Assembly (NCBI RefSeq): GCF_001583435.1
Contig: NZ_CP013251.1
Location: 1,943,617-2,007,616 of the forward strand
Source of the DNA: Endozoicomonas montiporae CL-33
GTDB lineage: Bacteria; Pseudomonadota; Gammaproteobacteria; Pseudomonadales; Endozoicomonadaceae
DNA: 64,000 nt
Direction: 5' to 3'
Position 1 is the first letter of the stretch. The number at the start of each line of letters is the position of its first letter. The position numbers were made by a program, and so were the translations under genes. Shown piece after piece: positions 10,157 through 18,108 of this stretch. A model generated the notes under the pieces. That model ran no database searches, was not told where the DNA came from, and worked only from the letters and a program-made list of their open reading frames with translations.

Positions 10157-11263
10157 ATGCCTTCGATTATATTTCGATATTTAGCCAGAGAGATGCTGCA
10201 GGTCATGCTCGCAGTCACTGGCGTAGTTCTGCTCATTATTATGAGTGGGCGGTTTGTGAATTATCTGGCGCAGGCTGCCAGTGGAGCGTTGAACGCCGAT
10301 TTTTTGTTCGCCATTATGGGTTACCGGATGCCGGAATTTCTGGTGATGATCATACCGCTCGGGCTGTTTCTCGGGATCATCATGGCTTACGGTCGTTTGT
10401 ATGTAGAAAATGAAATGACCATTCTCGGAGCCACCGGCATGAGTCAGGGGCAACTGTTGCGCATGACCATGATTCCGTCACTGGGTGTGATGGCATTAGT
10501 GGCGTTCCTGAGTCTTTATATTGCCCCGAAAGGTATTCAGCAGGTGGAAATGTTGTTGATCCAGCAGGACGCCATGACCGAGTTTGATACCCTGGTGCCC
10601 GGGCGTTTTCAGTTGTTGGAAGGGGGCAGTCGGGTTACCTACACCGAAGCCCTGAGCGGCGATCGTCAGCAAATGCAGAAAGTCTTTATTGCCAGTCGTT
10701 CCGACGATCCCAACAGTGCGGTGATGTCTCTGGTGTTAGCGGACAGCGGCAGGATATCCACTACCGAGGAACAGGGACAGCGCTACCTGATACTGAATGA
10801 CGGTTTCCGTTATGACATGATACCCGGAGTAGGCAATGTACGGGTGATTGAGTACGACACCTATGGCCTGCGTATGGAAGAACGTACTATTAATGAAGAA
10901 ATCAGCCGCGAACAGGCTCTGCCCACCAGTGTGTTAATAAAATCGAACGACACCCGTCTTATTGCCGAGTTGCAGTGGCGACTCTCATTACCTTTGCTGG
11001 TGCCTATTATTGTTCTGCTGGCCGTGCCACTCTCCCGTGTGAATCCGCGACAGGGACGATTTGTGAAGTTACTGCCAGGTGTACTTCTGTACCTGTTTTA
11101 TCTGGCGTTGCTGATGTTTGCCCGCAGTGCGGTGGATGACCAGCGAATTCCTGCCAGTATTGGCGTTTGGTGGGTGCATGCTATTTATCTGGCCATAGGC
11201 CTGTTACTGGTGTCGCAGGAGACACTGCAACTGAAGCTGGGCCGGAGTAAAGCCAATGCGTAA
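10157..11263 (+). CDS. lptF: LPS export permease LptF
   Basis: 368 residues. It is one of the two transmembrane subunits of the LptB2FGC transporter, which drives lipopolysaccharide from the inner membrane to the outer. N-terminal membrane segments (residues about 15-120), a periplasmic beta-jellyroll-like middle and three C-terminal membrane segments follow the family plan. MPSIIFRYLAREML and the PLSRVNPRQGRF loop are typical. It overlaps lptG by 8 nt, so the two are translationally coupled. Confidence 0.95.
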   Translation: MPSIIFRYLAREMLQVMLAVTGVVLLIIMSGRFVNYLAQAASGALNADFLFAIMGYRMPEFLVMIIPLGLFLGIIMAYGRLYVENEMTILGATGMSQGQLLRMTMIPSLGVMALVAFLSLYIAPKGIQQVEMLLIQQDAMTEFDTLVPGRFQLLEGGSRVTYTEALSGDRQQMQKVFIASRSDDPNSAVMSLVLADSGRISTTEEQGQRYLILNDGFRYDMIPGVGNVRVIEYDTYGLRMEERTINEEISREQALPTSVLIKSNDTRLIAELQWRLSLPLLVPIIVLLAVPLSRVNPRQGRFVKLLPGVLLYLFYLALLMFARSAVDDQRIPASIGVWWVHAIYLAIGLLLVSQETLQLKLGRSKANA

Positions 11264-12314
11264 ACTGGACCGTTACATTGCATGGAATGTACTGGCGGCC
11301 ATGCTGGTGGTGCTGGTGGTGCTGGTACTGCTGGAATCTCTGTTTTCGTTTCTGGGGCAGCTGGACGATGTGCGGGCCAATTACCAGCCGCTGGATGCTC
11401 TGCTGTACACCATTATGCTGATGCCCAAGAAAATCTACGAGTTTATTCCTGTATCAGCCATGATTGGTTGTCTGGCGGGGCTGGGTAGTCTTGCTTCAAA
11501 CAGTGAACTGGTGGTCATGCGGGCAGCCGGTGTGTCCCTTTGGCGTATGGTCTGGTCTGTTATGAAACCCGCTTTGCTGATGGTGGTGGTGGGTTCAATG
11601 ATTGGCGAATACGTGTCGCCGGTCAGTGAACAGATAGCAGAAACCCAGCGTCGTATTTTGCGGTCTTCCCAAGGGGCGTATTCCGGTGAAGGTGTCTGGC
11701 ACCGGGAAGGCAATGAATATATGTATTTCAATGCCGTTGAGCCTAATGGTGTGCTCTATGGTGTCAGTCGCTACAAATTTGACGATAACATGCGCCTGCA
11801 GGAAAGCTCGTTTGCCAAGCGCGCTATCTACCAGAAAGACCACTGGCTGTTGGAAGACGTCGTGACCAGCCGTTTTGACGGTGAGAAATTTGTGGAAGAG
11901 CAGGCGACCATTCAGCCCTGGGACACCAGTCTGACCACAACGTTGTTGAAGGTGGTGGTGGTCAATCCCGATGCTTTGTCTATATCGGGTTTGAAAACCT
12001 ACACCAACTATCTGGATGAACAGGGTCTGGACTCCGGTGAGTATGACCTGGCTTTCTGGAAAAAGGCTTTGCAGCCGCTATCGATTTTTTCTCTGGTGCT
12101 GGTGGGAATATCCTTTGTCTTTGGTCCGCTGCGATCAGTGAGTATGGGGTTGAGAATTTTCTCCGGTGTGGTGACCGGCGTGGTCTTTATGATCGTGCAG
12201 AACCTGCTGGGTCCCTCCAGTCTGGTGTTTGGATTTCCGCCGATACTCTCTGTTTTGTTCCCGATTGGCATCTGCATTCTGGTAGGGGCATTGTTGTTGC
12301 GAAAGGCCGCCTGA
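11256..12314 (+). CDS. lptG: LPS export permease LptG
   Basis: 352 residues. The partner of LptF in the LPS transporter. It starts MRKLDRYIAWNVL and has the family arrangement of N-terminal membrane helices, a periplasmic domain around residues 130-260 and C-terminal helices with FVFGPLRSVSMG. The start overlaps the end of lptF, confirming the operon. Confidence 0.95.
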   Translation: MRKLDRYIAWNVLAAMLVVLVVLVLLESLFSFLGQLDDVRANYQPLDALLYTIMLMPKKIYEFIPVSAMIGCLAGLGSLASNSELVVMRAAGVSLWRMVWSVMKPALLMVVVGSMIGEYVSPVSEQIAETQRRILRSSQGAYSGEGVWHREGNEYMYFNAVEPNGVLYGVSRYKFDDNMRLQESSFAKRAIYQKDHWLLEDVVTSRFDGEKFVEEQATIQPWDTSLTTTLLKVVVVNPDALSISGLKTYTNYLDEQGLDSGEYDLAFWKKALQPLSIFSLVLVGISFVFGPLRSVSMGLRIFSGVVTGVVFMIVQNLLGPSSLVFGFPPILSVLFPIGICILVGALLLRKAA

Positions 12315-12366
12315 CTGAAGGCTTGCTCAGAACTTGCTAAAGACTCGCTAAGTAGAAGGTGTTTGC

Positions 12367-12394
12367 TAAGGCGGTATCATCAGATATCGCCTTA
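12367..12394 (+). terminator. Hairpin after lptG, possible terminator
   Basis: Arms TAAGGCGGTATC and GATATCGCCTTA around a 4-nt loop, with one bulged G. There is no T-run, so intrinsic termination is uncertain. Confidence 0.4.
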
Positions 12395-12478
12395 ACAGGC
12401 AGGCAGAAGCATGGGGGGATTAATAATGAGGATGTTCAGCGTTTTCACTGTGCTGATGCGCACTGACCGGATAACCGA

Positions 12479-12646
12479 TCAGCGGCGATAACCTTGTGCT
12501 CTTCTGCGGTGTTGCCGGTGTTGGACGGGTTTAACAGGAATGGGAGCAGGTTGTAATGACTTTTCCATATCCTGCTGTATGGAAAGCAGCATGGTCGCCA
12601 GTTTGGCTCTGGCTGAACGAATGGCTTTTTGCAGCGAAGTGATCAT
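12479..12646 (-). CDS. Small basic protein, unknown
   Basis: 55 residues from ATG 12646, which has an AGGA SD 7 nt upstream. The frame is open 14 codons further up but without a better SD. The N-terminal half is amphipathic (SLQKAIRSARAKLATMLLSIQQ); the C-terminal half is Arg/His/Gln-rich. No family recognised. It could be a real small protein or chance. Confidence 0.35.
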   Translation of the reverse strand: MITSLQKAIRSARAKLATMLLSIQQDMEKSLQPAPIPVKPVQHRQHRRRAQGYRR

Positions 12647-12829
12647 GGCCTGTTCCTGAAAATAAAACTTAGGGCACTCACTGAGCATCTTGGAATGCCG
12701 AATCTTTGTTTCAGCGCGAAATGGTCATGCGCTTCGTTGATTGTAACTCATGTAAGTAAAAGTACTAATACATATTTCGGCTTTTATCTTTTTGTTTTGT
12801 AATGATTAGTAATTAACAACCTCTGCCGC

Positions 12830-13342
12830 CTATTTTTTGGGCAGGTGATTTTTAGGCAGGTGATTTTTAGGCAGGTGATAGGTGCCTGACCCTGATGCAT
12901 AGTCCTGCCAGCTTTTCCTGTTTCTGTCCCATAATACCCACAGAGTACCGAGGCAGCCTGCCAGAATGGATGGGAAAGCGATCAGGAAACGGACCAGAGC
13001 TTGCCGTGCAGTAATTTTACTGCCGTCTTCATTGAGAATGTGTATGCGCCAGGCCTGCATACCCAGCGTCTGGCCTTTACGGGTCCAGAAGTACGCAAAG
13101 AAACTGAAGATGGTTAGAAAGAGAGCAGCATAGAAAACCGGACTGTCCAGAGATTCGCCGTTGTCAGTCATCTGTTTCAGCTGTTCGGTGCCGTGGATCT
13201 TAATCAGAATACCCAGATTAATGAAACCGACCAGAAAACTCAGTGAAATGACCAGAAAAGCGTCATAGACCATAGCGGCCAGTCGCCGCCAGAGCGGGGC
13301 GTGTACCATGGCTACTTTGATAGCTGGCTGTTCTGACTGCAT
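12830..13342 (-). CDS. RDD family membrane protein
   Basis: 170 residues with three membrane segments and RDD-domain features: LWRRLAAMVYDAFLV near the N-terminus, and GQTLGMQAWRIHILNEDG and QALVRF later. Role unknown; RDD proteins are variously linked to ion transport or membrane assembly. The C-terminus carries the repeated pentapeptide HLPKN three times, made by a 15-nt DNA repeat and absent from the family. Confidence 0.85.
   Translation of the reverse strand: MQSEQPAIKVAMVHAPLWRRLAAMVYDAFLVISLSFLVGFINLGILIKIHGTEQLKQMTDNGESLDSPVFYAALFLTIFSFFAYFWTRKGQTLGMQAWRIHILNEDGSKITARQALVRFLIAFPSILAGCLGTLWVLWDRNRKSWQDYASGSGTYHLPKNHLPKNHLPKK
12841..12879. repeat. 15-nt in-frame tandem repeat at the end of the RDD gene
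   Basis: Two units of GCAGGTGATTTTTAG and a 9-nt partial third unit. The period is a multiple of three, so the pentapeptide HLPKN is repeated in the protein. Confidence 0.85.
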
Positions 13343-13775
13343 GTGTACTCCGTAACATGAGCTGTTTTATCGTTATCAGTCTGTTGCATTGTGGATCAGC
13401 TTTTATCGCTTGAACAGACATTCAAATCAATAATTTTTTAAAAGCAGCTGCTCAGACAGTAAAGGGCGCTTTTTATACCCGTTCAAAGAAGGTAAATGTC
13501 AGGAAAGCCTTAGGTGAATAATCACCCTGAAGACCGATGCGCGACAGTTACTGTGCTGAAAGTGTTAGAAACGCATATAGAGGTAAGGGTGTGTCCACAT
13601 TTAATATGTAGAAATCCACATTTGCAGCCATTTCCTATATCCCTAAAGTACCGACCTCAAACGGACTGCATTGTAACGAACTGTCATGAGTTGGCGGTTG
13701 CAATGTAAAAGTGCCCGCAGGGTCAGCCTGTCTGATCCGGGTGGGTAACGTTAACTTGAGAAATCCGGGATTTCT
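13343..13775. other. Divergent intergenic region with a possible Pho box
   Basis: No gene is supported. At 13671-13698 there is TTGTAAC GAA CTGTCAT GAGT TGGCGGT. The central half-site CTGTCAT is a perfect PhoB half-site and a weaker one sits 11 nt either side, about 90 nt before the Na/Pi symporter start. This would make sense for phosphate control but is tentative. Confidence 0.3.
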
Positions 13776-14930
13776 ATGCAAGCAACGAGTGCTTCTGTCG
13801 AAAACAGAGCCGTAACGAATTCTTTCCTGCCCTGGCTGGCTGTACTGGGGTTGGTATACACCCTGCTGGTGGCCGTGGGTCTGATCGGTGATGGCTTTAA
13901 ATGGGCCGCAGGGGGCGAAGACGGTGCGGCAGCACTGTTTGAGTTTGCGACCAATCCTTTCATGGGACTGATTGTCGGTACTATGGCAACCGCCATGGTG
14001 CAGTCTTCCAGTACGGTCACTTCCATTACGGTCGGTCTGGTGGCAGCCGGTTTGCCGGTGAGTACTGCGATTCCAATGATCATGGGTATCAACATTGGTA
14101 CGACCATGACTTCTACCCTGGTCAGTCTGGGTAGCATGGGCAAGCGTAACCAGTTCCGTCGTTCATTCTCGGCAGCTACCGCCCATGGCTTCTTTAACCT
14201 GTTTGCTGTTGTTTTGTTCCTGCCGCTGGAGCTGGCGACCGGTTTTCTGGCGAAGTCCTCGGATTACCTGACCGATATGCTGTATGGCGGCTCAAGCACC
14301 AGTGTCGGTGGTTTCGATTTCATCAAGCCGCTGATCAAGCCGGTGACCAATGCATTCTCTAATGTGGCAGAAAGCGCACTGCCGGGCATGTCTGGTGGTG
14401 TTGTACTGGCATTGGTTGGTCTTGCACTGACATTTATGTCCATCAGTCTGCTGGGGAAAATCCTGAAGCAGCAGATGGTGGGTCGGGCCAAAGACCTCAT
14501 GCATAAAGCCATTGGTAGCGGTTCAGTGGGCAGTATTGCGTCCGGTAGCCTGATTACCTTCCTGGTTCAGTCTTCTTCCACCACCACCAGCCTGGTGATT
14601 CCTCTGGTCGGCAGTGGTGTGTTCCGTCTGAAAGACATTTATCCGTTCACCCTGGGGGCGAACATTGGTACCTGTATTACGGCTCTGCTGGCGGCGATTT
14701 CCCTGAGTGGACCAATGGCGGCAGCGGGTCTGCAGATTGCTCTGGTACATTTGCTGTTTAACGTGTCTGGTGTTCTGCTGATCTACGGCGTACCTGCACT
14801 GCGTGGCATTCCCTATCATGCTGCCCGTCGTTTTGCACAGGTGGCCAGTCGTCGTAAGTCTGTTGTCTTTGGTTATGTGTTTGGTGTTTTCTTCATCATT
14901 CCCGGCCTGTTGATTTTGCTGACCAGCTGA
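13776..14930 (+). CDS. Na+/phosphate cotransporter (NptA/PF02690 family)
   Basis: 384 residues, integral inner-membrane protein. It has the two inverted Na/Pi repeats that define the family, each with a QSSS motif: MVQSSSTVTSITVG near residue 75 and LVQSSSTTTSLVIP near residue 264, each followed by an NIGT motif (GINIGTTMTS and GANIGTCITA). It lacks the C-terminal PhoU-like extension of the longer bacterial YjbB type. Likely sodium-driven phosphate movement; direction not shown by sequence. Confidence 0.9.
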   Translation: MQATSASVENRAVTNSFLPWLAVLGLVYTLLVAVGLIGDGFKWAAGGEDGAAALFEFATNPFMGLIVGTMATAMVQSSSTVTSITVGLVAAGLPVSTAIPMIMGINIGTTMTSTLVSLGSMGKRNQFRRSFSAATAHGFFNLFAVVLFLPLELATGFLAKSSDYLTDMLYGGSSTSVGGFDFIKPLIKPVTNAFSNVAESALPGMSGGVVLALVGLALTFMSISLLGKILKQQMVGRAKDLMHKAIGSGSVGSIASGSLITFLVQSSSTTTSLVIPLVGSGVFRLKDIYPFTLGANIGTCITALLAAISLSGPMAAAGLQIALVHLLFNVSGVLLIYGVPALRGIPYHAARRFAQVASRRKSVVFGYVFGVFFIIPGLLILLTS

Positions 14931-14953
14931 TTGACGACACTTTACTTTATCCA

Positions 14954-14975
14954 GCAGGCAGAGCTTTCTGCCTGC
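14954..14975 (+). terminator. Hairpin after the Na/Pi symporter
   Basis: Perfect 9-bp stem GCAGGCAGA / TCTGCCTGC with loop GCTT. No T-run follows, so it may be only an RNA-stabilising hairpin. Confidence 0.4.
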
Positions 14976-15011
14976 GCTGTCTGAAAACGTCACACGACGT
15001 TGGGAATGCCC

Positions 15012-15218
15012 ATGAGTGATCTGAAGCAGTACAAGAAGCAGAGAAAGAAGCTGAAGCAGGAAATCAAATCAACAGAGGCGCACCTGAAGCGACTGAAACA
15101 CGAGTTGCGGTCTCTGAGAGAAGGTCAGCAGCATCAGGTGATTGAAGAAGAGCTGGATCAGTTGATGGAAAAACCATCACTGTTTAAAAACCTTATGAAG
15201 CTTTTTGATAAATCATAA
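15012..15218 (+). CDS. Small coiled-coil protein, unknown
   Basis: 68 residues, highly charged (KKQRKKLKQEIKSTEAHL), predicted as one long coiled coil with a short hydrophobic tail. ATG 15012 is preferred over ATG 15006 because a GGGA SD lies 7 nt upstream. It ends just before a strong terminator. Unknown function. Confidence 0.6.
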   Translation: MSDLKQYKKQRKKLKQEIKSTEAHLKRLKHELRSLREGQQHQVIEEELDQLMEKPSLFKNLMKLFDKS

Positions 15219-15245
15219 GTACTTAGTTATTTAGTTGTTTCATTC

Positions 15246-15270
15246 AAGGCAGCCATTCGCTGCCTTTTTT
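15246..15270 (+). terminator. Rho-independent terminator
   Basis: Stem AAGGCAGC / GCTGCCTT with a 5-nt loop and TTTTTT tail, ending the Na/Pi-small protein unit. Confidence 0.85.
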
Positions 15271-15328
15271 GTGTCTGCACGACGCTCATTGTCTATTCTG
15301 TGGTTGGACAATTCCAAAGTGTTATCGC

Positions 15329-15891
15329 ATGTTCGACACAAAAAACGTTGTAGAAACCTATAATACCAATTCCATCTTCTAAACATGAATTACGCAGTTA
15401 TTTCAAACCACTGGCTCTGCGTCGGAACTCCTCGCAATAGTCAGCTATTACTCGTCGTTCTTCCTTGCCCAGCGATTTGAAATAGCTTGCTCATGATCAT
15501 ATTTAGAAAATGGAATTGGTATAACCAGAATAAAGATCATCACGCGTTTCGTACCGATATGGAACGATATTCGCTGCTAACATGGCTGCAAACAGTGGCA
15601 GATAAACGAGTGCTTGATCTTGCCAGCGGGGCGGGTAATTATAGCCGGATGTTTTGTCGGTTGGGTGCTCGGCAAGTCATTGGCATTGATGCGTCGGCTG
15701 AAATGGTGGCAGCAGCCAGAAAGTACACCCCTGAAGTAATGCCTGTCACTTATTACAACCAATACTGTGGACAGTTTTCTGAGAATTCGATACTGATGCA
15801 CCAAGGCCTGTGCCACAAGGGCCGGGATTTAATACGAAGCCTTGGGTTTAATCCCCGCAGCTTGCTGCGACGTACCCAAGAGCTAACCTGA
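15329..15891 (+). pseudogene. Class I SAM methyltransferase, split by a MITE and truncated
   Basis: Removing the 158-nt miniature element at 15364-15521 together with one TAA duplication restores one frame from ATG 15329: MFDTKNVVETYNQNKDHHAF, then the SAM-binding motif I VLDLASGAGNYSR and motif II VIGIDASAEMV. Family sequence stops near 15740, and what follows to the stop at 15891 is not methyltransferase. So the gene is both interrupted and 3'-truncated. It may have been an integron cassette or a chromosomal gene at the edge of the mobile region; I cannot tell which. Confidence 0.75.
15364..15521. mobile_element. 158-bp MITE with TACCAATTCC ends
   Basis: The inverted ends begin TACCAATTCCAT and extend about 30 nt with few mismatches (TTCTAAACATGA on the left, TTCTAAATATGA on the right, reverse complemented). 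A TAA target duplication flanks it (15361-15363 and 15522-15524). No coding capacity. Its insertion in codon 12 of the methyltransferase gene is exact. The internal sequence can fold. A degenerate end of the same family is at 24577-24612. Confidence 0.8.
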
Positions 15892-15908
15892 TACCCCGCA
15901 GTTTGCTC

Positions 15909-17400
15909 CTATCTCTTTAACACATCTCCTAATCTTGTCTTATCCTTTTTTCAGATGAGTCAAGATTGTGCTTCCACTTCCTCCTGAACAATGGGCAGAA
16001 CTTACTTTTGGGTGCGCTGATTTGGGTGATCAACGTCGTACAAAAAGGCTGGTGCACACAGCAGCGGAACTATCCGCTCATACGGGTTCGTCATTGGCTG
16101 AGTCTTGTGAAGGTGACCTGTCCTTATTGGTTGGCGGTTACCGCTTAATTGAAAATGAAGCTGTTAAGCCTGAAGCCATTGCCGAGGCTGGCTTTCAAGC
16201 AACTCTGCATGCTCTTCAGGACTCTGAACTTATTCTGGCTCTTGAGGATTCAACAACCCTTGGTTACAAACATTCCGCAAGGTCAAAGCTTGGTGATTTG
16301 GGTGGACCGAAAGACGCCATAACCAAGGGATTTTGGGCTCACTCTGTTATGTTGCTGGATGCCGAAACAGAACGGACTTTGGGGCTCATTGACCAGCAGC
16401 GCTGGATCAGAGATGACGATCAGCGTGGCCAAAAGCATCAACGCAAACAGCGACCTTACGAAGAGAAGGAGAGCTTTAAATGGCAGCAGTCTTCAGAAAA
16501 TATTGAGCGCAGGTTGGGTGAGGCTATGGCTAAAACGATCAGCGTCTGTGACCGTGAAGCGGATATTTTCGAATATACCCTCTACAAGCTTAAACATGAC
16601 CAGCGATTCATCGTCCGGGCAACACAGAACAGAACCCTGATTGATAACGACAAACTACTGTTTGATGCCGTTGCAGAAACGCCTGTACTGGGTAGCTATA
16701 CCGTTATAATCCCGCAGCGTGGTGGCAGAAAAGAGCGAAAGGCCACCCTGCAAATAAAGAGTAAAAGCGTCACCATTCAATCACTACAAAGACCCGGAGG
16801 TCGGCTTCAACCAATCAAGGTTAATGTTGTTACAGCACAGGAAATCAAGAACGACGCTGAAGATAAGCTGTGCTGGATTCTTTTAACCACAGAGCCCATT
16901 GCGACATTTGAAGACTGTCGTAAGGTGCTACGGTTTTATGAACTCCGTTGGCGCATAGAAGAATTTCACAAAGCTTGGAAAACAGGTGCTGGTGTTGAGC
17001 GTCAGCGTATGCAAAGCGCAGATAACCTTGAACGCATGGCCGTGATACTGATGTTTGTGGCTGTTAGGCTGATACAAATACGCGAGGCGCTCATGCTGCC
17101 TTATGTGCGGACTGATGACGAAGTGTGGCATGAAGAAACACCAGCCAATCAGGTAGTCAGTGATGATGAGTGGCAGGTGCTTTGGTTAAAGATGGAAAGT
17201 AAAAAGTTACCAGACAAGCCGCCATCGTTGATTTGGTTGTTCCAAACCATTGCCAAACCAGGTGGCTGGTGCAACTCCAAACGCACAGGTCGCCCTGGTT
17301 GGCTGGCAATTTGGAAGGGCTGGGCAAAGCTACAGATTGGCGTCGAGGTCTGGCGCATGGCTCGCCAGTTCTGGGGTGTAGAGATGTGTTAAAGAGATAG
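15909..17400. mobile_element. IS4-family (IS50/Tn5-like) insertion sequence, intact
   Basis: 1492 bp. The perfect 20-bp terminal inverted repeat is CTATCTCTTTAACACATCTC at 15909-15928, matched at 17381-17400. Its length and pattern recall IS50 ends. The 10-bp target duplication CAGTTTGCTC (15899-15908 and 17401-17410) is perfect. Both ends and the transposase are intact, so the element looks recently active. Confidence 0.93.
15968..17392 (+). CDS. IS4-family transposase, Tn5-like
   Basis: 474 residues from GTG 15968. Domain order follows Tn5 transposase: N-terminal DNA-binding part (LGDQRRTKRL), DDE catalytic core with the first Asp in ALEDSTTLGY, the second in CDREADIFEY, and the Glu in the YREK-like WRIEEFHKAWKTG block, then a C-terminal dimerisation part. 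Complete and uninterrupted. It acts in cis on its 20-bp ends. Confidence 0.93.
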   Translation: MLPLPPEQWAELTFGCADLGDQRRTKRLVHTAAELSAHTGSSLAESCEGDLSLLVGGYRLIENEAVKPEAIAEAGFQATLHALQDSELILALEDSTTLGYKHSARSKLGDLGGPKDAITKGFWAHSVMLLDAETERTLGLIDQQRWIRDDDQRGQKHQRKQRPYEEKESFKWQQSSENIERRLGEAMAKTISVCDREADIFEYTLYKLKHDQRFIVRATQNRTLIDNDKLLFDAVAETPVLGSYTVIIPQRGGRKERKATLQIKSKSVTIQSLQRPGGRLQPIKVNVVTAQEIKNDAEDKLCWILLTTEPIATFEDCRKVLRFYELRWRIEEFHKAWKTGAGVERQRMQSADNLERMAVILMFVAVRLIQIREALMLPYVRTDDEVWHEETPANQVVSDDEWQVLWLKMESKKLPDKPPSLIWLFQTIAKPGGWCNSKRTGRPGWLAIWKGWAKLQIGVEVWRMARQFWGVEMC

Positions 17401-17467
17401 CAGTTTGCTCCGGGGCTTCGCTCCTCCACCCGACGCCGCCGGCGCGACTGAACCAGGCGTTATGCTC

Positions 17468-17767
17468 CTAAATCACCTGTTCAGATGCTTCCCAAAATTT
17501 CGTATATGCTTCTTCAAGTTTTGGTTGCAGGTGTTTAATCAGAATGTCGTGTAAATCTATCATTATTCCAAGTCTGCTTTTGTCATCAAGTTCTTCTGAA
17601 TATCGGTTAAAAAATTCATTGCAATATTCAAGAATTTTTCTCAAATGTTGAGAGATAAGCTTTCTGCTTCCGATTATCGCCACATCCGCCTCTGGATTTG
17701 TCGGGTGTGGAAGCTCAATAACTATGGGATTGATAGATTTTGTATATCGAATGTAAGGGTAGAGCAT
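17468..17767 (-). CDS. Small protein in cassette region, unknown
   Basis: 99 residues, AT-rich gene unlike the GC-rich core genes around it, ending 3 nt from the GTTATGC core of attC 1. It runs against the attC orientation, so it would need its own promoter. It contains helical, acidic sequence (KILEYCNEFFNRYSEELDD) and no motif I know. A stop codon directly precedes the ATG, but the miniature element at 17781 begins only 14 nt upstream and may have removed its promoter or 5' end. Confidence 0.5.
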   Translation of the reverse strand: MLYPYIRYTKSINPIVIELPHPTNPEADVAIIGSRKLISQHLRKILEYCNEFFNRYSEELDDKSRLGIMIDLHDILIKHLQPKLEEAYTKFWEASEQVI

Positions 17768-17780
17768 TTCTCTCGCCTAG

Positions 17781-17985
17781 GAGGTTGTCCGAGAATAGCG
17801 CCCGTAGCGAGGATGGCAGAAAATTGAGGATGAAAAAGCGGTTTTGTAAGGAGAATAGCGAGCTATTTGACGAACAAAAGCGATTTTTCAGACCAATTTG
17901 CTGCCACCGCACGACGGCATGGATGCCAGAGCTAGGGCAACGCAGGAGCAGTTGCCGGAAGGGCAGTCTATTCTCGGATAGCCTT
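17781..17985. mobile_element. 205-bp MITE, copy A
   Basis: Inverted ends GAGGTTGTCCGAGAATAG on the left, and AAGGCTATCCGAGAATAG read from the right, flanked by CTAG on both sides (17777-17780, 17986-17989). It is the inverted counterpart of the 205-bp element at 24337-24541. CTAG duplication suggests mobilisation by an IS5-type transposase (inference). Confidence 0.8.
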
Positions 17986-18108
17986 CTAGGTATTGTTACG
18001 CATGGTCTAAATGAGCAAACTGCTTTACAAAACTAGATTGGTCATTAGTACGATATTAAATGTAAGAAGATGTTAGAACTTAGCAATAGAGAAAAAAGCT
18101 TAATTAGT

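Larger units (their letters stand above)
15881..17465 (+). other. Putative attC site 1, split by the IS50-like element
   Basis: With the IS removed, 15881-15908 joins 17411-17465. The right half reads CGACGCCGCCGGCGCGACTG then AACCAGGCGTTATGC, a close match to the 3' half of integron attC sites with core GTTATGC. The left half carries the CTAAC core (15882-15887) but its arm does not pair well with the right, and it also forms its own CCCCG...CGGGG hairpin. The site may be a hybrid or degenerate. Plus orientation. Confidence 0.5.

Noticed and set aside
12427..12492. 21-codon frame MRMFSVFTVL... after lptG
   Set aside because: Too short, overlaps the small minus-strand gene, no support beyond an SD-like G run.
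13514..13708. 64-codon frame before the Na/Pi symporter
   Set aside because: No SD, no motif, and it covers the likely promoter; composition is not coding-like.
17457..17465. GTTATGC beside the small gene as a chance match only
   Set aside because: Rejected as chance: the adjoining GGCGCGACTG and AACCAGGC also match attC, and attC 2 is clear in the same region. Kept as a putative site.
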